A stretch of 64,000 nt of DNA. Source: Saussurea involucrata (taxonomy: Eukaryota > Streptophyta > Magnoliopsida > Asterales > Asteraceae). The notes below the pieces were generated by a model, which worked only from the letters and a program-made list of their open reading frames with translations, did not search any database and was not told the origin of the DNA. The translations under genes were made by a program, and so were the position numbers. Numbering within the stretch: the stretch's first letter is position 1; the number at the start of each line of letters is the position of its first letter. This document shows, in pieces, positions 11,230 through 21,600 of the stretch. The stretch is from assembly GCA_033807775.1 (NCBI GenBank), contig CM066327.1:89103295-89167294 (forward strand), given 5' to 3'.

Positions 11230-11601
11230 TTAAGTCTTCAGGTTTAGCATACCGAGCTTGAACACAAGAGTTTTAAAGCGTTTTTCGTCCAAGGCTTTGC
11301 TAAAGAGGTCTGCTAACTGATGTTCTGTATGGATGAAGTAGAGCTCGACTGTACCTCTTTCGACGTGATATTTAATGAAATGATACCGAACGTCGATGTG
11401 CTTCGTCTTTGTGTGTTGGACCGGGTTACTTAAAATTGCAATGGCGCTCTTGGAGTCACGGTATATTGGGACTTTGACATACGTGAACCCGTAGTCCTTG
11501 AGTTGTGTCCTCATCCAGATGACTTGAGAACAGCAGCTAGCGGCGGCCACGTACTCAGCTTCGGCAGTTGACGTAGACACGCACTGTTGTTTCTTCGATG
11601 C
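11230..11601 (-). pseudogene. RNase H domain, element A pol
   Basis: Reads STSTAEAEYVAAASC, then ...HTKTKHIDVRYHFIKYHV... and HTEHQLADLFSKALD, the usual copia RNase H signature, ending in GMLNLKT and a stop. It degrades the RNA strand of the RNA-DNA hybrid during reverse transcription. It is in the same frame as the RT upstream but separated from it by an in-frame TAG at about 11599-11601. Confidence 0.9.
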
Positions 11602-12351
11602 CTAACTTACCAGGCTATCTCCCAAGAACTGAATGTGTCCCGAAGTGCTCTTGCGGTCCAACATGCATCCCGCGTGATCCGCATCCGAGTAAGCGGAAAG
11701 TCCAAAACCTGTCTCTTTCGGGTACCAAAGGCCAAGATCAGCAGTACCACGTAAATAACGAAAGATACGTTTAACAGCATTGTAATGAGACTCTTTAGGG
11801 TTGGACTGATAACGGGCGCAAAGAAATGTCGAGAACATTATGTCTGGTCTACTGGCAGTAAGGTACATTAAAGAACCGATCATTCCCCGATACAATTTGG
11901 CATTGACAGCCTTTCCGTTAGGATCAATGTCTAGCTTTGTATTGGTTGCCATGGGAGTTTTCATTGGTGAGGACTGGTCCAATTGGAATTTCCGAAGAAT
12001 ATCCCTAATGTATTTGGACTGGTTTATGAAGATGCCGGTCGACAGTTGTTTAACTTGAAGACCAAGAAAAAAGTTCATCTCACACAGCATACTCATTTTA
12101 AAAACTTTTCCCATGAGTTTGGCAAAGTTCTTTGCATATAAAGGATTAGTAGAACCAAAAATGATGTCATCGACATATACTTGAACTAAGATGATGTGAC
12201 CCTTTTCGTTCTTGATAAATAGAGTAGAATCAATAGTACCTCGTGTGAAGTCGGATTCTAACAAGAACTTTGACAGGGTGTTGTACCATGCTCGCGGAGC
12301 TTGCTTTAAACCGTATAATGCTTTGTCCAAGATGTAGACATGATCAGACTT
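11602..12351 (-). pseudogene. Reverse transcriptase, C-terminal half, element A pol
   Basis: Starts after a TAG (12349-12351) that interrupts the RT between QPDGFVDD and the DKALYGLKQAPRAWY motif. The catalytic YVDD lies at 12167-12178. Later motifs FFLGLQVKQ, KSKYIRDILRKF-like, RPDIMFSTFLCARYQ and HYNAVKRIFRYLRGT are in the expected order. The two nonsense codons are the only breaks seen from here to integrase, which suggests recent decay. Confidence 0.9.
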
Positions 12352-14064
12352 CTAGTCATCCACAAATCCGTCGGGTTGCGACACGTAAACTTCTTCTTGG
12401 CGATCACCGTAAAGAAAAGCTGTTTTCACATCCATCTGGAAGACTGTGAAGTTCTTGTGTGCTGCATAAGCGAGAAACATATAGATTGCTTTGATGCGAG
12501 CGACCGGAGCATAGCTCTCATCATAGTCGATCCCCTCTTGTTGCCGGTATCCTTTGGCCACGATACATTCCTTGTTGCGAACCACAATGCCGTCTTCGTC
12601 CTTCTTGTTTTTAAAAATCCATTTGGTGCCTATCACAGTTTTGTGCGAAGGACGTGGAACCAGTCGCCACACCTTTAGAGCTTCGAATTGATTCAGCTCC
12701 TCTAGCATGGATATGATCCAATCTGGATCTTCGAGCGCTTCACGAACGTTCGTCGGCTCAATCTTGCTTAAGAATCCAGAAAGTAGGCAGAAGTTGGCGG
12801 AAGCGCCTCGTGTACGTACAGGAGTGGAAGGATCACTGATGATTTGATGCAGGAGATGTGCCTTTGTCCATTTGGTGGTGTGTGGAAGTGGCTGTTGGGT
12901 AGAATGAGATACGTCCGGATCCACATATGCACCGGGTGGAAGATCTTGAACTTGTTCAAGTGTAGTAGTCGTGTTTCGTGGAGGAAGTGGGGGTGGATTC
13001 GTCGATGGTTGAACAACCTCTAGTTTCAAGGAGTTCAGAGGTTGAACATCGGTTGTAGCAGAAGACGAATCATTAGGAGCGATCTCTGAGAGTATAGGTT
13101 CCTCCGGGGGGGTTACATTACCAGGTGTACTCGTATCAGTTGAGAATGGTTGAGCTGTCTCCACAGAAGTTGAGGGCGTACCCGTAGACGGTGGCGGACC
13201 AGTAAAGTCAATCGAATCCGCATTGCGAGCAGCTTCAATACGCGGGTGCGCTGAGACAGGTGTGGAAAAGTGAGCAGTGTCATCATAAAAGAATTCAAAT
13301 AGTAAATCTAAATCAGAAAGATTATCATTCGATGAAGTAGCATGATTCGGATTTACTAATGCTTGTGTAGATCCCGAACTTAGAGGTCCGGAGGCTAACA
13401 CGCCAGTTAAACTGGGTTCTGAACTGAGTTGTTCATAAGCCATATATGCGGCTTCGTCGAATGTCACGTTTATGCTTTCAACAACGGTTTTGGTTCGTCT
13501 GTTGTAAACGCGATACGCCTTAGCCTGCATGGAGTATCCAATAAAGACTCCTTCGTCCGCCTTGGGGCTGAATTTCCCGAGATCATCTTTGTCGTTTAGT
13601 ACATAGCAAGTGCATCCAAATGCATGGAAGTAGCCAACGGTTGGAACGTGATTATTCATGATCTCGTACGGTGTTTTGTTGAACCGCTTGAGAAGGATAG
13701 AGCGGTTTTGCATGTAGCAAGCCGTAGATACCGCCTCAGCCCATAGATATAGCGGTAGATTTACCTGGGATAGCATTGTTCGAGCAGCTTCAACCAGGGT
13801 ACGGTTCCGTCTTTCCACCACTCCGTTTTGTTGAGGAGTGCGTGCTGCAGAGAAAGTGTGTGTGATTCCCATGGATCGCAGATAGTCATCCACCTTCTGA
13901 TTCTTGAACTCCGTCCCGTTGTCAGTTCTGATGGACTGAACGTGTTGAAGCTTGTTTTGTTGGACAGTCTTCAGGTGATCACCTAAGTGTAGCGTGAATA
14001 GTCGTCCACCATCACGAGCACGTATTTGCGTTTGTTGATGCTCGGAACACGCATTGGACCACAC
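12352..14064 (-). pseudogene. Integrase core and reverse transcriptase N-terminus, element A pol
   Basis: The integrase core shows IRTDNGTEFKN (second catalytic Asp, near 13930) and TPQQNGVVERRNRTL (catalytic Glu, near 13815). The first Asp (HMDLCGP) is in the neighbouring frame at about 14070. A long Ser/Thr/Pro-rich linker (about 13370-12860) leads to RT motifs WRLVPRPSHKTVIGTKWIFK, KGYRQQEGIDYDESYAPVA and FQMDVKTAFL. A frameshift near 14000 separates this frame from the integrase N-terminus, and a TAG at 12349-12351 ends it inside RT. Confidence 0.9.
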
Positions 14065-14741
14065 AAATCCATGTGAATGAGTTCGAGGGTCCGGGACGTG
14101 CTCGGAGTTGCCTTAGGCGGATGTGATGCACGCGTCATCTTTCCCTTTTTGCAGGCCCCACAGAGACGGTCCTTCACAAACGGAAGTTGGGGCACGCCTC
14201 TGACATGTTTGCCTAGCACCAGTTGATTGATACTTCTGAAGTTGAGGTGCGAAAGACGTCTATGCCAGAGCCAAACTTGGTCAGAATCGGCTTTGGACAG
14301 GAGGCAGACAGGTTTGTCCGTTTTGATTGCCGCGAGGTCGATGGTGTATAGATTGGTATTTCGAGTCCCAACCAGTAGCTCTTCTCCGTTGTTGTTGAGG
14401 ATTCGACACCGTGTGGCTTTAAAGCTGACCTCCAGATCCTTATCGCAGAATTGACCGATGCTGAAGAGGTTGTGTCCTAATCCTGCGACGTGGGATACCT
14501 TCTTGATTGTTATCTTGTCTTGTACGATGTCGTCGTAGCCCACGATCGGCGACTTCTCGTTATTTCCAAATCTCACGTCTCCGCAGTATTCTTCCTTGTA
14601 ATTCGTGAGAAGCTCCCTTCGTCCGGTCATGTGCTTGGAGCATCCAGAGTCTAAGTACCACACATGACCGTTCTGCAAAACAAGATTAGTGACGTTTAGG
14701 TACCCAAATTTAGTTGGGTCCTTGGGGGTTAGGGTTGGCAC
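13983..14741 (-). pseudogene. Protease and integrase N-terminus (GAG-pre-integrase), element A
   Basis: WYLDSGCSKHMTG (near 14650) is the copia aspartic protease active site Asp-Ser-Gly. It is followed by VSHVAGLGHNLFSIGQFCD and the integrase zinc-binding motif LWHRRLSHLNFRS...CGACKKGKM (about 14265-14140). HMDLCGPMR carries the first integrase catalytic Asp. The segment is in a different frame from the rest of pol on both sides. Confidence 0.9.
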
Positions 14742-14759
14742 TGCCTGGGGAAATTTGCT

Positions 14760-17675
14760 TTGACACAGCCTTTCCCTTAGGTGCAGATTTTACACCGTTG
14801 GAGGGAACTGGTTTTGGCACTTGTTTCCTCTTGGGTGCAGAACGAGCACCTTTTGGAGGAACAGATTTTGGGGCAGATTTCCACCTGGGTGCCGGTTTAA
14901 CTTCAGTAGGAGCAGCCCGTGTAGGAATGTGTCGGGTCTCCCGCTGTGGTTTAACCGTCTGATTGAAACCCCTTTTAACATGATGTTGTTGCCTTTTTTA
15001 TGGGGTTTGCGCTTATGGAACAGGTTTTCAACAAAGTAAGGCGCATACCAATCATTATTATGAATGTCATCAAAATCATTCCAACCACAATTAGAGCAAC
15101 ATAGACAATCATGCGATAACTGAATCAATTGATGAAGAGAGTTAACTTTAACAGGAAAAGAAACATCAAAATGGTTCCAATTATTCCAAGCATTATTGTC
15201 TTTGTCTATTCTAGAAATGAAAACAGGTGGGGAAGACTTTGACGCATCCTTCTTGACAGAATCCCTCTTTAGCCACTTTGGTTTTTTTTATTCGCTCGAC
15301 CATATTTATCTGAAACAGCAGGGACAGAATGATCAGTGACTGTTGAGGAAACATGTGTCTTAGTGGTCGATTGTTCGGTCTTTTGCTTCGGCTGTGATTG
15401 TTTTTGAACATTTGAAACATTTTTAAGAATCTTGTTCACGGCCGGAGTCTTTGATTGTGAACAGTCGCCCTTTCGAAAGTTGACCGGACGATTAACCACT
15501 GGAGACATAAAAATCAGGTTGACTTGGAGGACAAGTAGAGCTGTCAGTTAATGGTCCAGTTGTTTGCCTTGGCTGTGATTGCCTTTTGGAAACGGGTTTT
15601 GATTTTGGTTTAGACTGTGAAATCTTGATCACAGCTGAGGCCTTTGTTTGAGAACAGCTGTCCTTTAAAGAAGTAACCGAATTATCAGTCATGGGGGATA
15701 GAAAATCAGTGTGACTCGGAAGAGGTTTGCCAAAAGGAAAAAAATCAAACTCTTCATCACAGTTACCTTCGGAGTTCATGTACGCTGAGAAATATATCAT
15801 GTGAGTATCAGGAACGAAAGCAGGTGAGGAAGGCGAGGAACACTTTGTGTTTGTGTGTTTAGGGGAACTTGGTGCGGAAGCTTTTGAAAGATCAAAGTCT
15901 AAATTCCTTTTAACACAGTCGTCTTGAGAAACGTTACTTTCTTGAGAAGAGATGTTTCCAATGAAAGCTTTACATGATGATGTGTCAGATAAGTTGGAAG
16001 AGGGATCAGGGGAATTCTGTTTTTGAGCTTGGAGAAGGTCAATCTGTTCTTGGAGTTGAACACTTCTCAGGTGCTCTTTCATTGTTTCTCTTGTCATTTC
16101 AGACAATTTGGATGAGAGCGTATTGATTTCCCACTGAAGTTTTTCTTTTTCCTTACTTGACATACCATCAGTTTTCTCAGATTTGAGTTTCTCAAGATCC
16201 TTAATTAACTCATTCTTCTCATTTTGCAAAACCAACCTTTCCTTTTCAGTTATTGAGGCAATTTCAAGCTTTTGTTCTGCATTTGTGGCATTGAGGGAGT
16301 TTTCCTTTTCAGTGATGGTTTGCAATTGAAGTACGAAGGTTTGTAGGCAAGATTCACATACCTGATTTGCTTTTGCCTTGTCTTCATCAGTAGACGATAG
16401 ATATCCCATGAAAGCATCAGCACCTTCATACTCTTCCTCATCATCAGATCTGCCTAGCCAGTACTCATTTTCAGCGAACATCACCTCTCCAGCCTCCTTC
16501 TGTCTGGCCAGTGCAAGTTTGGCCTCATAATAATGAGAGTTCTTCACAGTGAGTTGACGACAGTCTTTAGCAAAATGACCGTGTTTCCCGCAGTTGTAGC
16601 ATTTTACAGGTTCATCTTTCTTCTTCCGGTCACTTTTCTCTGTCTTTTCCTTCTTCTCAGATCTATCTTGCTCTTCTACCTTTTTCTTTCCTTCATATCG
16701 ATCCTTATATTCGTGACGCTTGTTGGAGGAGGTGGAGTAGCGTTGACTATTGGAAGACGGTTTCTTGTAGAACTTTTGTTGTTGAAAGGATTTAGTCAGG
16801 AGAGCAATAGCTTTCATTAATTCTGATGCTTCATCATCATCATCATCGTCTTTCTCGTTATCAGGTTCTGACTCAGAAGAGCTATGCTTTGGACCGCGTC
16901 TCGAATGACTGCTTGAAGATTTCCCTAGATTGGAGGTCATTAGGGCAATTGGATCAGCAGATGGTTTCGGCGCATTCTTCTTCTCTCCCAGAAGCTCATT
17001 CACTTCATCTTCATCTTGGAGAAGCGTTTCATACAGTTCATTGATGCTTATGTTCTCTATCAAGTTGTTGTGCTTGACATGAGAAGCATACAATTTCCAT
17101 TCGGGTAGCAAGTTGTTGAGGAATTTTAGTGCATTCTCGGTATTGGAACGAACAATTTTATTCTTGTTCAGTTCATTGAGAAGTAGACAAAACCGTTCAT
17201 AGGTCTGGGTAAGAGATTCACCGTTGCGCTGCTTGAACCCATCGAACTTGGTTATCGCACTATTTATCTTTAGCTGGTTTCCTACAACGCTCCCTCGCAT
17301 CCTTTTGGCTACTTGGTCCCACATGCCCTTAGCCGTGTCTTTGTAACTGTCTATTGCAGTGTAGATAGAATTAGGAAGGGCTTGTATCAGATATCTCTTT
17401 GCATGCTTTTCTCCTTCGGTCATGCCTCTTTCATATTCTGTCATCTCAGCAAGAGTATTCTTCTCACGTCAAGCGTCTGCAGTTGCAGTTACAGGTATTA
17501 CCTTCATCGGTGGGTCAATCGGGCCATTGTCCAGGGCTCCCTTGATGTACTCATAATTGTCCTTGGACTCTATGAAGATCATAAACCTGTCTCGCCATTG
17601 GTTGTACTCGTTCGGGTAGAGACATGGTGGCTTGGTGTCGGTGCCAATTGCGAGAGCATCACGAGAAGTAGACAT
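14760..17675 (-). pseudogene. Gag polyprotein of element A with zinc knuckle and coiled coil
   Basis: Likely start MSTSRDALAIGTD at 17675. The capsid-type domain includes YNQWRDRFMIFIES and the UBN2-like YKDTAKGMWDQV...FLNNLLPEWK. An in-frame TGA at 17469-17471 cuts it after about 68 codons; the same frame continues to 15492. The CCHC zinc knuckle CYNCGKHGHFAKDC is at 16561-16602. A long coiled coil follows (about 16350-16030), then a Ser/Lys-rich tail containing a tandem duplication of about 195 bp (copies near 15700-15510 and 15510-15320). Frameshifts near 15500 and between 15130 and 14760 break the tail. Gag forms the virus-like particle and packages the RNA. Confidence 0.85.
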
Positions 17676-17874
17676 CTTCAGTTGCAACGGAGTGATCGTC
17701 GGACGTGTAGATTGATTCAAAGAGAAAAACTAACGCAAGGCACTACGCGTGGAGTCCTAACGCAGGTTCTATATCCGTGATTTGTACTCAAATGGTCTTA
17801 CTGGATAGGAATCCAAATAAGGTTGTGATCAGGAAGTGTCCAAATTGGATCAGATAGTAATCGGTTCAAAAATG

Positions 17875-18310
17875 CAAAAGAGTCCGGAAAGAAATAGAGA
17901 GTCCGGACAGATTGAGTTTTCCGGATAACAGAGATTACCGGATATCAAAAGTGTCCGGATGAATTAAACCAAATCTAACCGGATGACGTGAGTTTCCGGA
18001 TGAGAATGCTTACCGGATGACTCAGGATTCCGGATAACAAGGATGTCCGGATAACAAGGATGTCCGGATAACAAGGATTCCGGATAAAGATTATGACCGG
18101 AAACTTTGAGTTTCCAGAAACAAGATTTACCCGGATAAACTGAGTTTGAAATACTTACCCGGAAAAGAGACTTACCCGGAAAGGAGGCTTACCCGGAAAG
18201 GAGACTTACCCGGAAAGGAGACTTACCCGTAAAGGATGAAGAGTCCGGATGAATTTTAACACAAACGTCCGGACAAGTTTGACTTATCCGGAAACCACGG
18301 CTGAGTTACC
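17875..18310 (-). repeat. TCCGGA array in the leader of element A
   Basis: More than twenty CCGG-centred words (TCCGGATAAC, ACCGGATGA, CCCGGAAAGG) lie between the primer site and gag. They include short tandem runs with periods of about 19 bp (GATGTCCGGATAACAAG, 18037-18080) and 17 bp (ACCCGGAAAGGAGACTT, 18172-18235). The same array stands at the same place in B (21138-21485) and E (54100-54545). Confidence 0.85.
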
Positions 18311-18710
18311 CGGACTCTGCGGCTGTCTTCTCCAAATCGATTGATTTTCGATTAGGGTTTCTCCAAAGTGTTCCTGAATGATTAGTAGCAATGCCTAACA
18401 CAAAAATAGCACTAACCCATTCGATTTTAGGGCAAAAACAACACCTTTTGATTGTAAAAATTCGATTTTTGATTAAGAACACTACAAAACGTTTTGAACT
18501 TGATTTGCAAAATTAACCAATCAAACGGACGAATTGAGTTGTGAAAATTTGCAGAATTACTTATAAGTATGATGCTAACACAACCCAACAAACGAATTTA
18601 AACAATTTAAGCAGAATCACAGATTTGAAGAATCAAGAAAAAGTCAGACGTGAAATAGTCAAACTAACCAGAAATCAACGATTGAGACTTTGAATCGAAT
18701 CCGTCCGTCT

Positions 18711-18722
18711 GCTCTGATACCA
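18711..18722 (-). promoter_or_regulatory. Primer-binding site of element A (initiator Met tRNA)
   Basis: Minus-strand TGGTATCAGAGC, two bases after the 5' LTR. This is the standard copia site complementary to the 3' part of plant initiator methionine tRNA. Confidence 0.95.
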
Positions 18723-18724
18723 AT

Positions 18725-19003
18725 TGTAGAATCCAGATCCGTGCAACAAATATGAAATCGAAATAATAAGCAATAAGAACAATGATTTCAACTGGTCATC
18801 CCTGTATTATGCTTTCAATCAGAGTGTTTACAATACGAGTAGGAAAGCAAATGAGATGATTAACCTATTTTTCTAGGCTAATACAACATTATATAGTTCG
18901 GGCCCGTGGTCAACAAGCCCACGGACCGTTCACTATGGACTAAGTTTAAACAAATACAATTTAAACCTTTGAACTTAAAATCAACATAAATTCTACCCTA
19001 ACA
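18725..19003 (-). repeat. 5' LTR of element A
   Basis: Pair of the LTR at 4829-5106, followed by the duplicated target GTTCA (19004-19008). Confidence 0.95.
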
Positions 19004-20070
19004 GTTCACAACATGCATATATAATTTTTTCAAATCGTATCTTTCAGGTGAGGAATTTATAACAATTTATGAATGAACATTCTCGCATCTCATACAATAA
19101 TCAGTTAATAAACATTTATTTCGTTTCCCATAAAAAGGTATAAGGGAACTCACCTGGTTGATGGGACTTAACACACTCCAAATTTGGCTCTTGAACGAAC
19201 CGTGCTCTTATAAATCTGACCAGAAAGAACACAACTCAGTCTCGCATACAGATTCTAAGATTTCCGGGTTCTCAACAATATTGTACTTGGTTCTAAACTT
19301 ACCCGGGTTCTACACTCTCTAGATCCGGTATGGGTTCCTGGTTTCCCTAAAGGAGCGCGCCACCCAGGTTTGGAAATCCCGGGCTCGGCCATCGCCCCTA
19401 CCGGGTTTGGAATTTCTCGGTTCTCTTCCGGGTTTGACATTCCCGGTCCTTGATCTCATGTTTGCCATTCTCGATCCCTAAATCCCGGGTTTAGCCTCCA
19501 CCTCATCTGGGATTGACATTCCCGGTCCTTAGTCTCGGGTTTGCCATTCCTGGTTCCTCGAACTGAGACAGACCTAACTCGACTTTTTACGAGGTTACTT
19601 ACCAGAATCGCCCCGATTTGAAAATGGATTCCAAAGGATTGGTTTCCTAACTTCTTACATTTAACGATCAACATTTAATGAAGCCAACCATCCATAAAGT
19701 AGAAATTTCTCATCAAACCCCCTTAAAAGATGAACACAGTGGCCAAAACAAGAGTTTCTTCCATTTTAATCTATTCCAACCAAAACAGGTTCATTATAGA
19801 TTAAGAGATTTGAGGTTTACCTAGTAGAAGATGAATTTCTCAAGAATTTTCCCTTCCTCTAGCTTTAATCTCTTTCACCAATTTCCTTAGTTTTATCCTC
19901 TCTTCTCCTCTTCACGTATTCAGCCGCAATCCCAGGAAAATGAAAGATTAGGGATCTCATCCCTTTATATACTCCCAACATTTTACATCCTACTCCCCCA
20001 AGTTACCACATTTCGCACTTTTACCACGTATTTGTCCAAGATTCGACAACTGGGGTTAATGGTAATTACA

Positions 20071-20451
20071 ACACCTCCCCCTTAAAAGAATTACATCCTC
20101 GGAATTCCTTGATCGAACAGATGTGGGTACTTGGCCCTCATCTAGGACTCCACTTCACATGTCACATCTTGTCCTTTATAGAATCACCAATGAATCTTCA
20201 CTAGACTAACCTTCTTAGCCTCAGTTTCTTAACTCTTTGATCCATGATCGCTTCGGTTTCCTCTATGAGCTCAATTCCTCGTTCACTTGCCCTTCATGCG
20301 TAGGTATTTCCGTACCACTTCCAACAAACGCCCTCAAAATAGTGGCGTGAACACACTATGAATTCCCACTCATCCATCAAGCCCAACCAGATCATACACC
20401 AACTCACTAATCTCTTTCACTGACTACGACTGACCCACGGAAATGTGGCCC
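20071..20451 (-). pseudogene. 3' internal end of element G: polypurine tract and chromodomain-type remnant
   Basis: Next to the LTR the minus strand reads AAGGGGGAGGTGT (polypurine tract, about 20071-20086). Upstream of it is a peptide MRAKYPHLFDQGIP (about 20150-20105), the signature that closes chromodomain gypsy polyproteins. Before it only short likely chromodomain fragments can be seen between stops. The segment is interrupted at 20451 by element B and continues at 27638. Confidence 0.55.
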
Positions 20452-20730
20452 TGTTAGGGTAAAATATGTGTTGATTTAAAGTTCAAGGGTCTATTTTGTA
20501 ATAGATTAAACTTAGTCCATAGTGAACGGGCCATGGGCTTGTTATCACGGTCCCAACATATATAAAGTGCAATTAGCTTAGAAAATTAGTCAGTTGTCTC
20601 ATTTGCTTTCTCAATTCTGTATTGTAAACACTCTGATTGAAAGCATAATACAGGGATGACCAGTTGAAATCGTTACTCTTATTGCTTATTATTTCGATTT
20701 CATATTTGTTGCACGGATCTGGATTCAAAA
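20452..20730 (+). repeat. 5' LTR of element B
   Basis: TGTTAGGGTAAAATATG...GGATTCAAAA. The last CA is changed to AA. TATATAAAG at 20559-20567 is the likely TATA box. The downstream LTR has the intact ...TTCAACA end. Confidence 0.95.
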
Positions 20731-20732
20731 AT

Positions 20733-20744
20733 TGGTATCAGAGC
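20733..20744 (+). promoter_or_regulatory. Primer-binding site of element B (initiator Met tRNA)
   Basis: TGGTATCAGAGC two bases after the 5' LTR, identical to the site of A. Confidence 0.95.
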
Positions 20745-21137
20745 AGACATACGGATTCGATTCAAAGCTTCATTCATCAATTTCTGGTTAGTTTGACTTT
20801 TACTCGTCTGACTATTCTTGAATTCTTGAATATTTGATTCAGTCGAAATTGGTTGTTTTTGCTTATTGGGTTGTGTTAGCATTATCGTTATAAGTGTTTC
20901 TGCAAATTTTCACATCCTAATTCATTCGTTTGATTGGTCAATTTAGCAATTTAAGATCAAAAGTTTTGGTAGTGTTCTTGACAAAGATTCGATTTTTTAC
21001 CATCAAAACTTGTTGTTTTTGCCAAGAAATCGATTGGATTAGTGTTATTTTTGTGTCTTGCATTGTTACTAATCTTCCAGGATCGATTTTGGGCAACCCT
21101 AATCGAAAATTCGATCGATTTAAGCAAACAGCCGCAG

Positions 21138-21485
21138 AGTCCGGATAAAACAGCTGACTTTTTCGGACAACTTAAAGGTGTCCGGACGTTTGTGTGATTT
21201 TCATCCGGAAAACTCCAATTCCATCCGGACTCCTCATTTTTCCGGGTAAGTTCTGCAATCCGGGTAAGTCACTATTCCTTATATTATTCGGGTAACATTT
21301 GTATCCGGAAACCCAGTGTTTCCGGACATATCTTATCCGGACAATCCATTTTACCCGGAAACCCATTTCATCCGGAAAGCATCTTATCCGGGCTCCTTGT
21401 ACCCGGTAACTTGCTCTTCACCCGGTAAGCTCATTTTTCCGGATACCCTATCCGGAAACCACCCGAAATCCACAATCCGGGAGCT
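21138..21485 (+). repeat. TCCGGA array in the leader of element B
   Basis: About seventeen CCGG or CCGGG words (GTCCGGATAA, ATCCGGAAAC, CCGGACAAT, ACCCGGTAAG) in 350 bp, directly upstream of the first ORF. The position is the same as in A and E, but the word order is different, so the composition is conserved rather than the exact sequence. Confidence 0.85.
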
Positions 21486-21600
21486 TTCTGAATAGCGGGA
21501 CCCCCGTGCTAAGTCGCAGGAGGAGGACATTTAAGTATCTTGGATACTATTCCACTTTGAATCGAACAATCGTCTGACGATCACTCCAGTGCAACTAAAG

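Larger units (their letters stand above)
4829..19003 (-). mobile_element. Ty1-copia element A with extra gene (14.2 kb), minus strand
   Basis: Near-identical 278/279-bp LTRs flank the element, with a perfect 5-bp duplication GTTCA (4824-4828 and 19004-19008). Order in the reading direction: 5' LTR, iMet primer site, leader with CCGG array, gag, protease, integrase, RT, RNase H, spacer, extra gene, polypurine tract, 3' LTR. INT before RT defines Ty1-copia. The LTRs differ at about five sites by eye, so the insertion is recent, yet gag, pol and the extra gene all carry stops or frameshifts. Elements of the SIRE/Maximus type also carry an ORF after pol, but these LTRs are much shorter, so the lineage is left open. 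Confidence 0.95.
4161..20070 (-). repeat. Left (3') LTR of element G, split by element A
   Basis: The LTR consists of 4161-4828 plus 19009-20070, about 1,730 bp once A and one copy of its GTTCA duplication are removed. It aligns end to end with the intact right LTR at 36445-38175. A TATA-like GTATATAAAG lies at 19972-19981 on the minus strand. The part 19262-19560 holds imperfect CCCGGGTTTG...CCCGGTCC repeats. Confidence 0.9.

Noticed and set aside
14714..14962. Gly/Phe-rich 82-codon plus-strand frame (and 23582-23854 minus)
   Set aside because: Antisense of the Lys/Pro-rich gag tail in A and B; the periodic look comes from the repeated Pro/Lys codons on the coding strand.
17875..18310. CRISPR-like spaced repeats
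   Set aside because: Words are short, variable and irregularly spaced, in a plant retrotransposon leader; no constant spacer length.
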